Source: Catellatospora vulcania
GTDB lineage: Bacteria > Actinomycetota > Actinomycetes > Mycobacteriales > Micromonosporaceae
Assembly: GCF_009720385.1 (NCBI RefSeq)
Contig: NZ_WARX01000001.1
Coordinates: 496,001 to 560,000, forward strand
Direction: 5' to 3'
DNA length: 64,000 nt
Shown here: piece after piece, positions 12,267 through 22,421 of the stretch
Layout: each line of letters begins with the position of its first letter
How positions within the stretch are numbered: position 1 is the first letter of the stretch
Notes under the pieces: model-generated
The model's database searches: none
What the model was told of the DNA's origin: nothing
Seen by the model: only the letters and a program-made list of their open reading frames with translations
Program-made: the position numbers and the translations under genes

Positions 12267-13207
12267 CCGCGAGCGTGGTCGTCGTGGGCAGCGCGAACAT
12301 GGACCTGGTGGTGGCGACGCCCACCCTGCCCCGCCCCGGCGAGACCGTGCTCGGCGAAGGCTTCACGACAGTTCCCGGCGGCAAGGGCGCCAACCAGGCC
12401 GTCGCGGCCGCCCGTGCCGGTGCCCGGTGTCACTTCCTGGGCGCCGTGGGCCTGGACGCCTTCGGTGACGAGCTCAAGGGCTGCCTGGCCGCATCCGGCG
12501 TGGAGCTGGACGGGCTACGCCGGGTGGCGGGCCACCCCTCCGGCGTGGCGCTGATCGCCGTCGACGCGGCCGCCGAAAACCTCATCGTCGTCGCTCCCGG
12601 CGCGAACGCGCAGCTCACCGAGCTGGACGCGGTCGACCGGGAGCTGATCGGGAGCTGCGACGTGCTGCTCTGCCAGCTGGAGATCCCGCTGGAGACGGTC
12701 GTCCAGGCCGCCGTGGCGGCCCGTGCGGGGCACACGGCCTTCATCCTCAACGCCGCCCCCGCCCGCGCCCTGCCGGACGAGCTGATGGCCCTGGTGGACG
12801 TGCTGGTGGTGAACCAGACCGAGGCCGCCGTGCTGGCCGGGCTCGACGGCGGACGCGACGCGTCCCGGGCCGGCAACGTGCCCGAACTGCTGGCCAACCT
12901 GCTGGCCTCGGTGCCGCGGGTGGTGCTGACGCTCGGCGCGGCCGGGGCCGCCTACGCCGACCGCGACGGCACCCGGCTGGAGGTGGGCGCGCCGCCTGTC
13001 GCCGCGGTGGACACCACGGCCGCCGGGGACGCCTTCACCGGCGCATTCGCCGTGGCCTGGGCGCAGGGCCGCCCCGTCGAGGAGGCGCTGCGCTGGGCCT
13101 GCGCCGCGGGCGCGGCCTGTGCTCAGCACTGGGGCGCGTCGACCTCGCTGCCCCTGCAACCCGACATCGACGCCCTCTACGAGCGCGCCTACCAACCCCA
13201 GACCTGA
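12263..13207 (+). CDS. rbsK: Ribokinase
   Basis: The 314-residue protein is a typical ribokinase: V-G-S-A-N-M-D-L-V at the N-terminus, G-G-K-G-A-N-Q-A-V-A-A-A-R near residue 39 (ribose binding), L-T-L-G-A-A-G near 219 and D-T-T-A-A-G-D-A-F-T-G near 252 (anion hole and catalytic Asp). It converts D-ribose to ribose 5-phosphate. The ATG at 12263 follows GAGGAGCAGGC; longer upstream frames lack such a site. It is near the pseudouridine operon, which also yields ribose 5-phosphate, but is on the other strand. Confidence 0.9.
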   Translation: MTASVVVVGSANMDLVVATPTLPRPGETVLGEGFTTVPGGKGANQAVAAARAGARCHFLGAVGLDAFGDELKGCLAASGVELDGLRRVAGHPSGVALIAVDAAAENLIVVAPGANAQLTELDAVDRELIGSCDVLLCQLEIPLETVVQAAVAARAGHTAFILNAAPARALPDELMALVDVLVVNQTEAAVLAGLDGGRDASRAGNVPELLANLLASVPRVVLTLGAAGAAYADRDGTRLEVGAPPVAAVDTTAAGDAFTGAFAVAWAQGRPVEEALRWACAAGAACAQHWGASTSLPLQPDIDALYERAYQPQT

Positions 13208-13263
13208 CGGTCCCGGTGGGCGGTCGGCGGCGAGGCGGCGCGGGCGTACGGCACGCCGCGTCG

Positions 13264-13269
13264 TAGCCT
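13264..13269 (+). promoter_or_regulatory. -10 element TAGCCT, leaderless TRIC gene
   Basis: TAGCCT ends 6 nt before the GTG at 13276; no Shine-Dalgarno sequence is visible. Confidence 0.45.
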
Positions 13270-13275
13270 GCGCCG

Positions 13276-13917
13276 GTGGACAGTTCGTCGGCCCTGCTGA
13301 TCGGGGACCTCACCGGGGTCGCCGTCTTCGCTGCCTCGGGCGGCTCCGCCGCGGTCGGCAAGCGGCTCGACCTGTTCGGCGTGGTCTTCGTCGGCTTCGT
13401 CGCCTCCCTGGGCGGCGGCATCCTGCGCGACCTGGTGATCAACCAGGTGCCGCCGCTGGCGTTCGCCGACTGGCAGTACCCGCTGACCGCCGTCGTCGCC
13501 TCGCTGGCCGTGTTCTGGCTGCACCCGCACCTGGACCGGCTGCGGCGCACCGTGCTCGGCCTGGATGCGGCCGGGCTGGGCCTGTTCACGGTCACCAGCA
13601 CGCTCAAGGCGTTCGACGCCGGGGTTCCCGCGGTGGGCGCGTGCCTGCTCGGCATGCTCACCGGCATCGGCGGGGGGCTGGTGCGCGATCTGCTGCTCAA
13701 CGAGATCCCGGTGGTGCTGCGCCGGGAGATCTACGCGGTGGCGTCGCTGCTGGGCGCGATCGCGGTGGCGGTCCTGGTACGCCTCGGCTGGGGCAGCGTG
13801 CTCACGTTCACCGGTGCGGCGCTGCTGGTGTTCGTGGTGCGTATCACGGCCCTCTACCGTCACTGGTCCGCACCGCGCCCGCGACTCGGCGGAGGTGCGA
13901 CGACGGAGCCCGGCTGA
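13276..13917 (+). CDS. TRIC-family (UPF0126) cation channel
   Basis: The 213-residue membrane protein has the internal duplication of this family: A-A-S-G-G-S-A-A-V-G with G-G-G-I-L-R-D-L-V near residue 50, and T-S-T-L-K-A-F-D-A-G with G-G-G-L-V-R-D-L-L near 135. About seven transmembrane helices are apparent. Bacterial TRIC proteins form homotrimeric potassium-selective channels with one pore per subunit. The gene stands alone between rbsK and a helicase gene, with a leaderless-type start. Confidence 0.88.
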   Translation: MDSSSALLIGDLTGVAVFAASGGSAAVGKRLDLFGVVFVGFVASLGGGILRDLVINQVPPLAFADWQYPLTAVVASLAVFWLHPHLDRLRRTVLGLDAAGLGLFTVTSTLKAFDAGVPAVGACLLGMLTGIGGGLVRDLLLNEIPVVLRREIYAVASLLGAIAVAVLVRLGWGSVLTFTGAALLVFVVRITALYRHWSAPRPRLGGGATTEPG

Positions 13918-14097
13918 GCGCCGTGGCGTGCCGGATCGGGTGGTGTGCAAGGCGACTCACCAAGTTCCGCCCGACAGTGGCGCGGACCTGTCCTGACGAG
14001 CCGATAGACTCAGGGCTCGCCTTCGTGGTCCCGCCGGCCGTGGCCGACCCGAGGGCTCTTTCGTGCGATTCCCCCTTGAAGAGCTGGAGGCTGCCGC

Positions 14098-15816
14098 GTG
14101 GCGCTGGCCCGCCCCGTCCCCGAGTCGTTCCCGTCGCTGCGCGCCTGGCAGCGCAAGGCGCTGGTCGAATACCTTCGCCGGCGTTCGCCCGACTTCCTGG
14201 CGGTCGCCACGCCCGGCGCCGGCAAGACGACGTTCGCCCTGCGCATCGCGGCCGAGCTGCTGGCCGACGGGAGCGTGGACGCGGTCACCGTGGTCGCCCC
14301 GACCGAGCACCTGAAGTTGCAGTGGGCGCAGGCGGCGGCCCGGGTCGGCATCCAGCTCGACGCCATGTTCCGCAACGCCGACGTGCACACCAGCAGCGAC
14401 TTCCACGGCGTCGTGGTGACGTACGCGCAGGTCGGCATGGCGCCGCAGGTGCACCTGCGGCGCACGCTCACCCGCAAGACGCTGGTCATCCTGGACGAGA
14501 TCCATCACGCGGGCGACTCGCGCAGCTGGGGCGACGGCGTGAAGGGGGCGTTCGAGCCCGCCGTGCGGCGGCTGATGCTGACCGGGACCCCGTTCCGCTC
14601 CGACGAGAACCCGATCCCGTTCGTGACCTACGAGCGGGTGGGCGAGGTGCAGCGCTCGCGGGCCGACTCGGTGTACGGCTACGCCGACGCGCTCGCCGAC
14701 GGCGTCGTCCGGCCTGTGATCTTCCTCGCCTACTCGGGCGAGACCCGCTGGCGCACCAGCGCCGGCGACGAGCTGGCGGTGCGCCTCGGCGAGCCGCTCA
14801 CCCAGGACCTGATCGCCCACGCCTGGCGCACCGCGCTGGACCCCAAGGGCGACTGGATGCCGCAGGTGCTGCGGGCCGCCGACGCGCGCCTGCAGGTGCT
14901 GCGATCGGGGGGCATCCCGGACGCCGGGGGCCTGATCATCGCCTCGGACCAGCAGACCGCCCGCGCGTACGCGAAGCTGATCGAGGTCATCTCCGGCGAG
15001 AAGGCCGTGGTCGTGCTCTCCGACGACACCGGGGCGTCGGCCAAGATCGCCGAGTTCGCGGGCTCCCAGCAGCGCTGGATGGTCGCGGTGCGCATGGTGT
15101 CCGAGGGCGTCGACATCCCGCGGCTGGCCGTCGGCGTGTACGCCACCAGCGCCTCCACCCCGCTCTACTTCGCCCAGGCCATCGGCCGCTTCGTGCGGGC
15201 CCGCCGCCCGGGGGAGACGGCCAGCGTCTTCGTGCCCAGCGTGCCGACGCTGCTCGGGCTGGCCAGCGAGATGGAGCTGGAGCGCGACCACGTGCTCGGC
15301 GGCCCCAAGGTCAAGGACGGGTTCGACGACGAGCTGCTGGAGCGGGCGCAGCAGTCGGAGAAGGCCAGCGGTGAGCTGACCAAGTCGTTCGAGGCGCTGT
15401 CCGCCACCGCCGAACTCGATCAGGTGATCTTCGACGGGGCCACCTTCGGGCTGCCCGCCCAGGCCGGCACGCCCGAGGAGGAGGACTTCCTGGGCCTGCC
15501 CGGCCTGCTCAGCGCCGATCAGGTGGCCGCCCTGCTGACCAAGCGCCAGGCTGAGCAGGCGGCCGCCGTACGCCGCAACCGGGCCGAGCAGACCCCAACC
15601 CAGCGCGAGCCCGTGGCCCGGGACATGTCCGCCACGGAACGCCGCATCCACCTCCGCCGCCAGCTCAACGCCCTGGTCGCCGCCCACCACCACCGCACCA
15701 ACCTGCCCCACGGCAAGATCCACGCCGAACTCCGCTCCAAGTGCGGCGGCCCTCCCAGCGCCCAGGCGACGATCGAGCAACTCGAAGAGCGCATCGCGAC
15801 GATCCAGAGCTTCTGA
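14098..15816 (+). CDS. DEAD/DEAH-type superfamily 2 helicase
   Basis: The 572-residue protein carries SF2 motifs: Q-R-K-A-L near residue 18, Walker A A-T-P-G-A-G-K-T-T near 38, D-E-I-H-H at 133-137, L-T-G-T-P-F-R near 159, the ATP-responsive G-V-D-I-P-R near 338 and Q-A-I-G-R-F-V-R-A-R near 360. A charged C-terminal region with likely helices follows. It belongs to a family conserved in actinobacteria, whose substrate is not known. The start is a GTG 7 nt after GGAGG. Its product could act on DNA or RNA; no nuclease domain is seen. Confidence 0.85.
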   Translation: MALARPVPESFPSLRAWQRKALVEYLRRRSPDFLAVATPGAGKTTFALRIAAELLADGSVDAVTVVAPTEHLKLQWAQAAARVGIQLDAMFRNADVHTSSDFHGVVVTYAQVGMAPQVHLRRTLTRKTLVILDEIHHAGDSRSWGDGVKGAFEPAVRRLMLTGTPFRSDENPIPFVTYERVGEVQRSRADSVYGYADALADGVVRPVIFLAYSGETRWRTSAGDELAVRLGEPLTQDLIAHAWRTALDPKGDWMPQVLRAADARLQVLRSGGIPDAGGLIIASDQQTARAYAKLIEVISGEKAVVVLSDDTGASAKIAEFAGSQQRWMVAVRMVSEGVDIPRLAVGVYATSASTPLYFAQAIGRFVRARRPGETASVFVPSVPTLLGLASEMELERDHVLGGPKVKDGFDDELLERAQQSEKASGELTKSFEALSATAELDQVIFDGATFGLPAQAGTPEEEDFLGLPGLLSADQVAALLTKRQAEQAAAVRRNRAEQTPTQREPVARDMSATERRIHLRRQLNALVAAHHHRTNLPHGKIHAELRSKCGGPPSAQATIEQLEERIATIQSF

Positions 15817-15850
15817 CCGAATCATCCCGGCACATCCCACCCGACGGGCA

Positions 15851-15972
15851 GCCCCGGCTCCGGCCCGGCCCCGGCCCCGGCCCCGGCTCCGGCCCCGGCT
15901 CCGCCCCGGCCCCGGCTCCGCCCCGGCCCCGGCTCCGGCCCGGCCCCGGCTCCGGCCCCGGCCCGGCTCCGG
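15851..15972. repeat. C/G-only tandem repeat (CCCCGGCTCCGG-like units)
   Basis: About 120 nt are built from CCCCGG, CTCCGG and CCCCGGC units in varying order, with no A until the end. It lies between convergent genes and codes for nothing plausible. Slippage-prone sequence of this kind varies between strains. Confidence 0.7.
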
Positions 15973-15982
15973 TCACGGCTCG

Positions 15983-16045
15983 TGATCGCTGTTTGTGGTC
16001 AGAAAGTGCGGTCGGACCGCACTTTCTGACCACAAACAGCGATCA
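15983..16045. repeat. Perfect 31-bp palindrome, GATCGCTGTTT family copy 1
   Basis: Arms 15983-16013 and 16015-16045 are exact reverse complements around a single G. It sits between convergent genes and probably ends transcription from both sides. Related copies are at 41401-41469 and 53901-53962. Confidence 0.8.
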
Positions 16046-16114
16046 AGGCCAGCGGCGCCCCCTGGCAAGTGCGCCTCGGCCGTGGGCGGCGCTGCGTGGA
16101 GGGTTCCGGATACG

Positions 16115-16149
16115 CCGAAGGGGCACCGCTGGTTGCGGTGCCCCTTCGG
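16115..16149 (-). terminator. Terminator of the DUF7455 gene
   Basis: A perfect 15-bp stem (16115-16129 with 16135-16149) and a 5-nt loop lie 16 nt beyond the minus-strand stop codon. Confidence 0.8.
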
Positions 16150-16164
16150 GTCAAGCCTGTGGTG

Positions 16165-16398
16165 TTACTTGGTCGTCATGTCGGCGCCCCGCCAGGTGAA
16201 CTCGGGGTCCGCCGCCACTTCCACGGCAATCTTGACAAGGTCGTCGGCGTACTTGTTGGCGTGGTGTCCGCAGAACACCAGCTCGCCCCCACCGGCCAGC
16301 TTCACACGCAATTTGCCCGCCGCGTTACAGCGGTCGCACCGTTCATCGGCGGCTGGGGCAGCCACCGTTTCCGGCGGCGGCGTGAGGGTCTGGGTCAT
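16165..16398 (-). CDS. DUF7455 small zinc-ribbon-like protein
   Basis: The 77-residue product has a C-D-R-C pair near residue 21, an L-V-F-C-G-H-H motif near residue 42, and a helix K-Y-A-D-D-L-V-K-I-A, the pattern of small actinobacterial proteins annotated DUF7455. The start at 16398 was chosen because AGGAGGA lies 5 nt upstream; an open frame continues further upstream without such a site. It lies downstream of the principal sigma factor gene, in the same direction, but a 380-nt gap suggests its own promoter. Confidence 0.75.
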   Translation of the reverse strand: MTQTLTPPPETVAAPAADERCDRCNAAGKLRVKLAGGGELVFCGHHANKYADDLVKIAVEVAADPEFTWRGADMTTK

Positions 16399-16779
16399 CG
16401 CCTTCCTCCTCTGGTCGTCACCGATGCTGATATCCATCGTCGATCCGCCGAGTCCAGCAGCGCCGAACCCGCCATTGTCATTCAGCTCGTTGCCCATGTA
16501 AGCCTCCAACATCGGCCGTGCCTGAGGGCTTCCCGGATGGGGCCTCGGGGGGACCGGGGTCACAGCCGTTGGGCGGTCGAGCCTACCTGGTCAGACGGGC
16601 TATCGGGGAGATGACCCGTCCTGCACAGTGTGCCGTCCCCCCAGAGTGCCACGTCAACGATCGCGCGTCGAACAGAAACAGAGCGCCTACCCGTCTATGT
16701 ACGCACGGTGAGTATCTCTGTACGTTCGGTGGATACCAAACGTCCGATTCGCGAAGAATGTCGACTTGACCTACTGGCT
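16399..16779. other. Intergenic region downstream of sigA
   Basis: This 381-nt stretch should hold the promoter of the DUF7455 gene. No clear hairpin follows the sigma factor stop codon. Two direct repeats are present: TGTACG-N2-CGGTG at 16698 and again at 16719, exactly 21 bp apart, both continuing as AGTA/GATA. This is the spacing of two DNA turns and could be a pair of regulator half sites. Confidence 0.4.
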
Positions 16780-18456
<1,677 letters not shown>

Positions 18457-18585
18457 GGACGACCTTCCGGAGGCGAGTATCAAACAAGAATCTGCGGCAT
18501 CGGCCGCGTCGCATGGCGCGTCGCGGTGGGTCAGCCAGTGTGATGTGTGGATGCGCCTCGCGCCTTCGGCACGTGGCAGGCGTGA

Positions 18586-18591
18586 ATTGTA
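18586..18591 (-). promoter_or_regulatory. Candidate sigA promoter -10 (TACAAT)
   Basis: On the minus strand TACAAT lies 130 nt upstream of the sigA start. The expected -35 position has no good match, so this is tentative. Confidence 0.35.
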
Positions 18592-18692
18592 GCGCCGTAC
18601 CCGGCGATCATCTCGGCGCGCACGCCGCAGGAGGTCCGCGAGCGGGCTCCGGGGCCTTGGCAGGATGGCACCAGGTGACGAGGAGGACGGTC

Positions 18693-19493
18693 GTGAACGA
18701 GCTGGAACTGCTGGATATCGCGGTGCAGGTGGCCGCTGACGCGGCCGACACCGCCCGCCGTATGCGTAACGAGGCGATCAACGATGTCGGCACGAAATCC
18801 ACCGCCACGGACGTCGTGACGGCCGCGGATCGCGCGGTCGAGCAACAGGTGATCGCCGCGCTGGCGGCACGGCGCCCGGGTGACACGGTACTCGGCGAGG
18901 AGTTCGGCGGCGCGGGAATTGCCGAGCAGGGCGCTGTCCGCTGGATCGTGGATCCGATCGACGGGACGGTGAACTACCTCTACGGGCTGCCCCAGTACGC
19001 CGTGTCCATCGCGGCGGAGGTGGACGGGGAGGTCGTGGCCGGAGTGGTGCGCAACGCTGCGACGGGGGAGACGTGGACGGCGGCACGGGGCCACGGGGCG
19101 TGGCGGGACGGGCGGCGGTTGACCGGCTCGCCCGCCACCGAGCTGGCCCTGTCGCTGGTCGGCACCGGGTTCGGGTACGCCCGGGAGCGGCGGGTCCACC
19201 AGGCCGCGGTGGTGGCCCAGGTGCTGCCGCTGGTACGCGACATCCGGCGGATGGGGGCTGCGGCGCTGGACCTGTGCGCGGCGGCCGAGGGGCTGCTCGA
19301 CGCCTACTACGAGAAGGGCCTGGCCGAGTGGGACATGGCCGCGGGCGGCCTGATCGCGCGCGAGGCAGGTCTGCTGGTCACCGGGCTGTCCGGCCGCCCG
19401 GCCGGCGGGGACATGGTGCTGGCGGCGCCGCCGGCCCTGCACGCCCCGCTGGACGCCCTGCTCAGCGAGCTGGTCGCCGACGGCGGCCCCTAG
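18693..19493 (+). CDS. suhB: Inositol monophosphatase family protein (SuhB-like)
   Basis: The 266-residue protein has the lithium-sensitive phosphatase motifs: G-E-E-F near residue 69, D-P-I-D-G-T-V-N-Y near 88 and E-W-D-M-A-A-G near 211, which supply the magnesium ligands. It dephosphorylates inositol 1-phosphate or a related sugar phosphate; in actinobacteria this feeds phosphatidylinositol and mycothiol. The GTG start follows AGGAGG. It is divergent from sigA, as suhB is next to sigA in M. tuberculosis. Confidence 0.9.
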   Translation: MNELELLDIAVQVAADAADTARRMRNEAINDVGTKSTATDVVTAADRAVEQQVIAALAARRPGDTVLGEEFGGAGIAEQGAVRWIVDPIDGTVNYLYGLPQYAVSIAAEVDGEVVAGVVRNAATGETWTAARGHGAWRDGRRLTGSPATELALSLVGTGFGYARERRVHQAAVVAQVLPLVRDIRRMGAAALDLCAAAEGLLDAYYEKGLAEWDMAAGGLIAREAGLLVTGLSGRPAGGDMVLAAPPALHAPLDALLSELVADGGP

Positions 19494-19538
19494 CCCCCGG
19501 ACGCCCCCAGGCCCCGCTGGCCGGGCCGCATGCGCATC

Positions 19539-19603
19539 GAGGCCCCGCTCCCGCCGCTCGTGGCGGCGGGAGCGGGGCCTCGTGGCGGCGGGAGCGGGGC
19601 CTC
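19539..19603. terminator. 19-bp hairpin with duplicated right arm
   Basis: 19539-19557 pairs exactly with 19563-19581. The 22-nt right-arm unit (19560-19581) is then repeated at once at 19582-19603. It separates two convergent genes. Confidence 0.75.
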
Positions 19604-19627
19604 GTGGCGACTCGCGAGACGGCCGGG

Positions 19628-20158
19628 TCAGGGCTTCTCGGCGCAGGTGCCCTCGGGCAGGTCGGGGCGGCCCAGCGCGGCGACCGCCTGGCGCATCTCG
19701 GTGGGCGTGGCGAGCTGCTTGAACTGCCCGCCGATGATCACGTCGATGGTGTCGTTGTCGCGCTTGATGTCGAACACCGGCTCGACGTCGTTGAGGAAGT
19801 ACGCCTTCAGCAGCTGGGCCGCGCCGACCGTCTGCGGGCCGTAGCGCAGCTCCGCGACGATGTCGGGCTGGGCCTTCTTCTCGTTGCCCGTCTTCTCCAC
19901 CTTGAACTTGCGGTTGGTGAAGTCCGCGGCCACGTTGCGGGCGAGATCCACCGTGGTCGTGGCGTTGTAGACGTTGATCTTCACTTCGCTCTCGGAGTCC
20001 GGCAGCGTGTTGTCGACGGGCACCCAGCCCGCCGGACAGCTCTGGACCACCGGGGCGTCACTCTGCGTGTCACGATTGAGCGTGATCACGGCCAGGGTGA
20101 TGCCGATGATCGCCAGGGTGCTGATGATGGCGATCGCCCGAATTCGTGCCAGTTGCAT
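19628..20158 (-). CDS. LytR C-terminal domain envelope protein (Cei-like)
   Basis: A 176-residue protein with one N-terminal membrane helix (about 7-27) and an extracytoplasmic LytR_C domain (I-N-V-Y-N-A-T-T-T near residue 61; D-I-V-A-E-L-R-Y-G near 99; V-D-V-I-I-G near 140). Its position between suhB and the DUF4193 gene equals that of M. tuberculosis Rv2700 (cei), needed for envelope integrity. A related role in the cell wall is inferred. GGGGAG lies 10 nt before the ATG. Two cysteines (C-P-A-G-W and the C-terminal T-C-A-E) could form a disulfide. Confidence 0.85.
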   Translation of the reverse strand: MQLARIRAIAIISTLAIIGITLAVITLNRDTQSDAPVVQSCPAGWVPVDNTLPDSESEVKINVYNATTTVDLARNVAADFTNRKFKVEKTGNEKKAQPDIVAELRYGPQTVGAAQLLKAYFLNDVEPVFDIKRDNDTIDVIIGGQFKQLATPTEMRQAVAALGRPDLPEGTCAEKP

Positions 20159-20499
20159 ATCGGTGCCGCTCCCCGTGAGCCAGAGGTCCGCTGCCGCCGC
20201 TTTGACGGTATGGGCCAGAGGTTATCGGTTGACCGGCCCGCTGGGGGCCGCGACCCGACAGACGGCCGGAATTGGCCGGACGTTCCCGGCGCGCCGACCG
20301 TGATCGGCGGGCGGCTGCCCCTACCTTGGTCTCGCCTGACCCGACGGCCCCATATCGCTGTCGGCTCAGTCACATCGGGAACAACTTCGCGTGCAGGAGC
20401 GTACAACTCCCACACGGGCGCGCTAAAGTACCGCGCTCGTTGAGAGTGACAACGTGCGTACGGATACGGACAAGACACAAATTGGGAGTGTGACAATCG
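20159..20499. other. Divergent promoter region, Cei-like gene / DUF4193
   Basis: This 341-nt stretch has no gene. A TAAAGT hexamer at 20423-20428 is a possible -10 element for the DUF4193 gene, and GGGAGTGTGACAATCG just before 20500 may hold a ribosome binding site. Confidence 0.4.
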
Positions 20500-20796
20500 A
20501 TGGCCACCGACTACGACGCCCCGCGCCGTGACGAGGCCGACCTCGGTGAGGACAGCCTCGAGGAGCTGAAGGCCCGGCGTGTCGACACACAGTCGGGCAG
20601 CGTGGACGTGGACGAGACCGACCTCGCCGAGAACTTCGAACTGCCCGGCGGCGACCTGGCCGACGAGGAGCTCACGGTGAAGGTCGTGCCGATGCAGGCC
20701 GACGAGTTCCGCTGCTCGCGGTGCTTCCTGGTGCATCACCGCAGCCAGCTGGCAGGCGAGCGCAACGGCGAGCCGATCTGCCGCGAGTGCGCCTGA
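20500..20796 (+). CDS. DUF4193 protein with C-terminal zinc ribbon
   Basis: A 98-residue acidic protein: N-terminal M-A-T-D-Y-D-A-P-R, a run of acidic residues with E-E-L-K-A-R-R, and a C-terminal C-S-R-C-F-L-V-H-H...C-R-E-C zinc ribbon. This is the DUF4193 pattern, a small family found in nearly all actinobacteria and placed next to cei/Rv2700 (as Rv2699c). The function is not known; the metal site suggests a nucleic acid or protein contact. Confidence 0.88.
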   Translation: MATDYDAPRRDEADLGEDSLEELKARRVDTQSGSVDVDETDLAENFELPGGDLADEELTVKVVPMQADEFRCSRCFLVHHRSQLAGERNGEPICRECA

Positions 20797-20978
20797 CCGC
20801 GTGCGCCCATCGGACATTTCCGGGGCTTGACGCGATGGGGTGAGATGGCGCAGAACTTCTGGGTACACGGATCGAGGCACGCCGCAACGGACGCGGCGTG
20901 CCGCACGCGGGCCGGGTCCTTCGGCGGCCCCGAAGACCGCCGTGGACCGGATGCCGTCTCAGCCGACAGGAGCCCCTC

Positions 20979-21815
20979 ATGACCACCAGCCCCGAACCGG
21001 TGCCCGGCGACGCTGCGTCAGCGACAGGCGCGTCGGGCACTGCCGCGCCCGGCGCCGGCCGGCCGGACGAACTGGCGCTGGCCGTGGCGGGGCTCGCCGA
21101 CGAGGACCTGGACAAGGCCGGACGGCGCAAGTTGCTCGGGCGGATGCTGGTGGGCCTGCGCGAGCGCGGCGTCAAAGAAGTCTTCATGCCCCGCAAGGCG
21201 ATCAACTGGATCACCGAGGCGGTCTCGGATCTCGCCCCGCACGTGCCGGTGCGCAACCTGGAGACGTTGCGGCGGCACTACCCGGGCCTGGATGACGAGG
21301 CGCTGGCCGAGCGGCTGATCCGCAACGCGGCCCGCGCTGCGGCGGGCGTCGGCGCGGTCGGCGGCGGCATGGCCTCCATCGAGTGGGCGGTGCCGCCGAC
21401 CCTGCTGTCCACCCCGGTGCTGCTGGCGACCGAGACGGTCGGCGTGGTCGGCATCGAGCTCAAGCTCATCGGCGAGCTGCACGAGGTGTACGGCCAGCCG
21501 GTGGTCGGCACGTCGTCCCAGCGGGCGATCAGCCTGATGCAGGCCTGGGCCAGCCACCGGGGCATCAGCCCGATGCTGCCCGGGGCCGCCGCGGCCACCG
21601 TGCTCGGCACGGCCACCCGCAAGCAGCTGCGCGACATGGTCCTCAAGCGGTTCGGGCGCAACCTGACCACGCTGGGGCCGCTGCTGACCGGGGCGGCCAT
21701 CGCCAGCTACCTCAACCGCAAGGCCACCCGCCGCCTCGGCGACGACATCCGCAACGACCTGCGGGGCAAGCGGCGCGGTCCGGCACTGCCGCCGGGGTCA
21801 GCCGGCGCGGAGTAG
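20979..21815 (+). CDS. Conserved actinobacterial membrane-associated protein of unknown function
   Basis: The 278-residue product has a disordered Ala/Pro-rich N-terminus, a conserved core (R-R-K-L-L-G-R-M-L-V-G-L-R-E-R-G-V-K-E near residue 45; I-N-W-I-T-E-A near 77), then hydrophobic glycine-rich segments (about 125-180 and 205-245) that may span the membrane, and a basic tail. I do not recognise a named domain. The ATG follows ACAGGAG and starts later than the longest open frame. Its 3' end overlaps the convergent DUF3093 gene by 18 nt, so no terminator separates them. Confidence 0.7.
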   Translation: MTTSPEPVPGDAASATGASGTAAPGAGRPDELALAVAGLADEDLDKAGRRKLLGRMLVGLRERGVKEVFMPRKAINWITEAVSDLAPHVPVRNLETLRRHYPGLDDEALAERLIRNAARAAAGVGAVGGGMASIEWAVPPTLLSTPVLLATETVGVVGIELKLIGELHEVYGQPVVGTSSQRAISLMQAWASHRGISPMLPGAAAATVLGTATRKQLRDMVLKRFGRNLTTLGPLLTGAAIASYLNRKATRRLGDDIRNDLRGKRRGPALPPGSAGAE

Positions 21816-22310
21816 CGCGCGGGCCAGGTCCTCGGGCCGGCGGCTGCTGATCACCCAGTACGGCGTGACGTCGTCGGGGTCGTCGAGCACCACCTGCACG
21901 GCGCCGGGGACCCACGGCCGCTGCACGACGAACGCCATCGGGTCGGCGTGCACCCCGAGCAGGTCGCGCTTGGTGGCGGCGTCCAGCGGGATCGCCTGCG
22001 CCACGTGGCGCAGCGGCAGCCGGGCGTCGTCGACCACGAACTCGTCGGCCGTCACGCTGATCCTGATCCGGCCCAGCCGCCACAGGCCCACCGCGACCAG
22101 CGTCAGCACCACGGGGTAGGCCACCCAGCCGCGCGGGCCCGCTGCGCCTAATCCGACCTGAGCCGCCAAAATGGCTCCGACCAGCAACGACGGCAACCAC
22201 AGCCACCACGGCACGGACAGGCGCTCGGTGTGACTGGGCACAGGCCGTGCCGCGCCGCCCCCTGTCGCCGTTGTGCCTGAGGATGCCGTGCCGCTGCCTG
22301 GATGTGTCAC
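21798..22310 (-). CDS. DUF3093 membrane protein
   Basis: A 170-residue protein with two helices (about 33-51 and 59-76), then I-S-V-T-A-D-E-F-V-V-D-D-A-R-L-P, H-A-D-P-M-A-F and V-V-L-D-D-P-D-D-V-T-P-Y-W-V-I-S-S-R-R-P, all typical of DUF3093. Its role is unknown. As in M. tuberculosis (Rv2698) it is transcribed against dut. The GTG start has TACCCT 7 nt upstream and no ribosome binding site, so a leaderless mRNA is likely. Confidence 0.85.
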   Translation of the reverse strand: MTHPGSGTASSGTTATGGGAARPVPSHTERLSVPWWLWLPSLLVGAILAAQVGLGAAGPRGWVAYPVVLTLVAVGLWRLGRIRISVTADEFVVDDARLPLRHVAQAIPLDAATKRDLLGVHADPMAFVVQRPWVPGAVQVVLDDPDDVTPYWVISSRRPEDLARALLRAG

Positions 22311-22421
22311 AGCATCGAGGGTAGGGCCCGCCGGGTCCACCGGGCGCGGCAGGATAGAGGCAAGGAGACGCAGCTCCCGTCGCGGGCGCGCGTTCAAGCA
22401 CTTCCCCCGGAGGTTTGACCG

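Noticed and set aside
15851-15972. CRISPR or coding Pro/Gly repeat
   Set aside because: No constant repeat/spacer order and no start or ribosome site; it is simple-sequence DNA.
16399-16563. N-terminal extension of the DUF7455 protein
   Set aside because: A perfect AGGAGGA precedes the ATG at 16398, and the extension lacks family similarity.
16627-16657. Promoter TTGACG/CACACT on the minus strand before the DUF7455 gene
   Set aside because: The spacing of 19 nt and weak -10 make it unconvincing.
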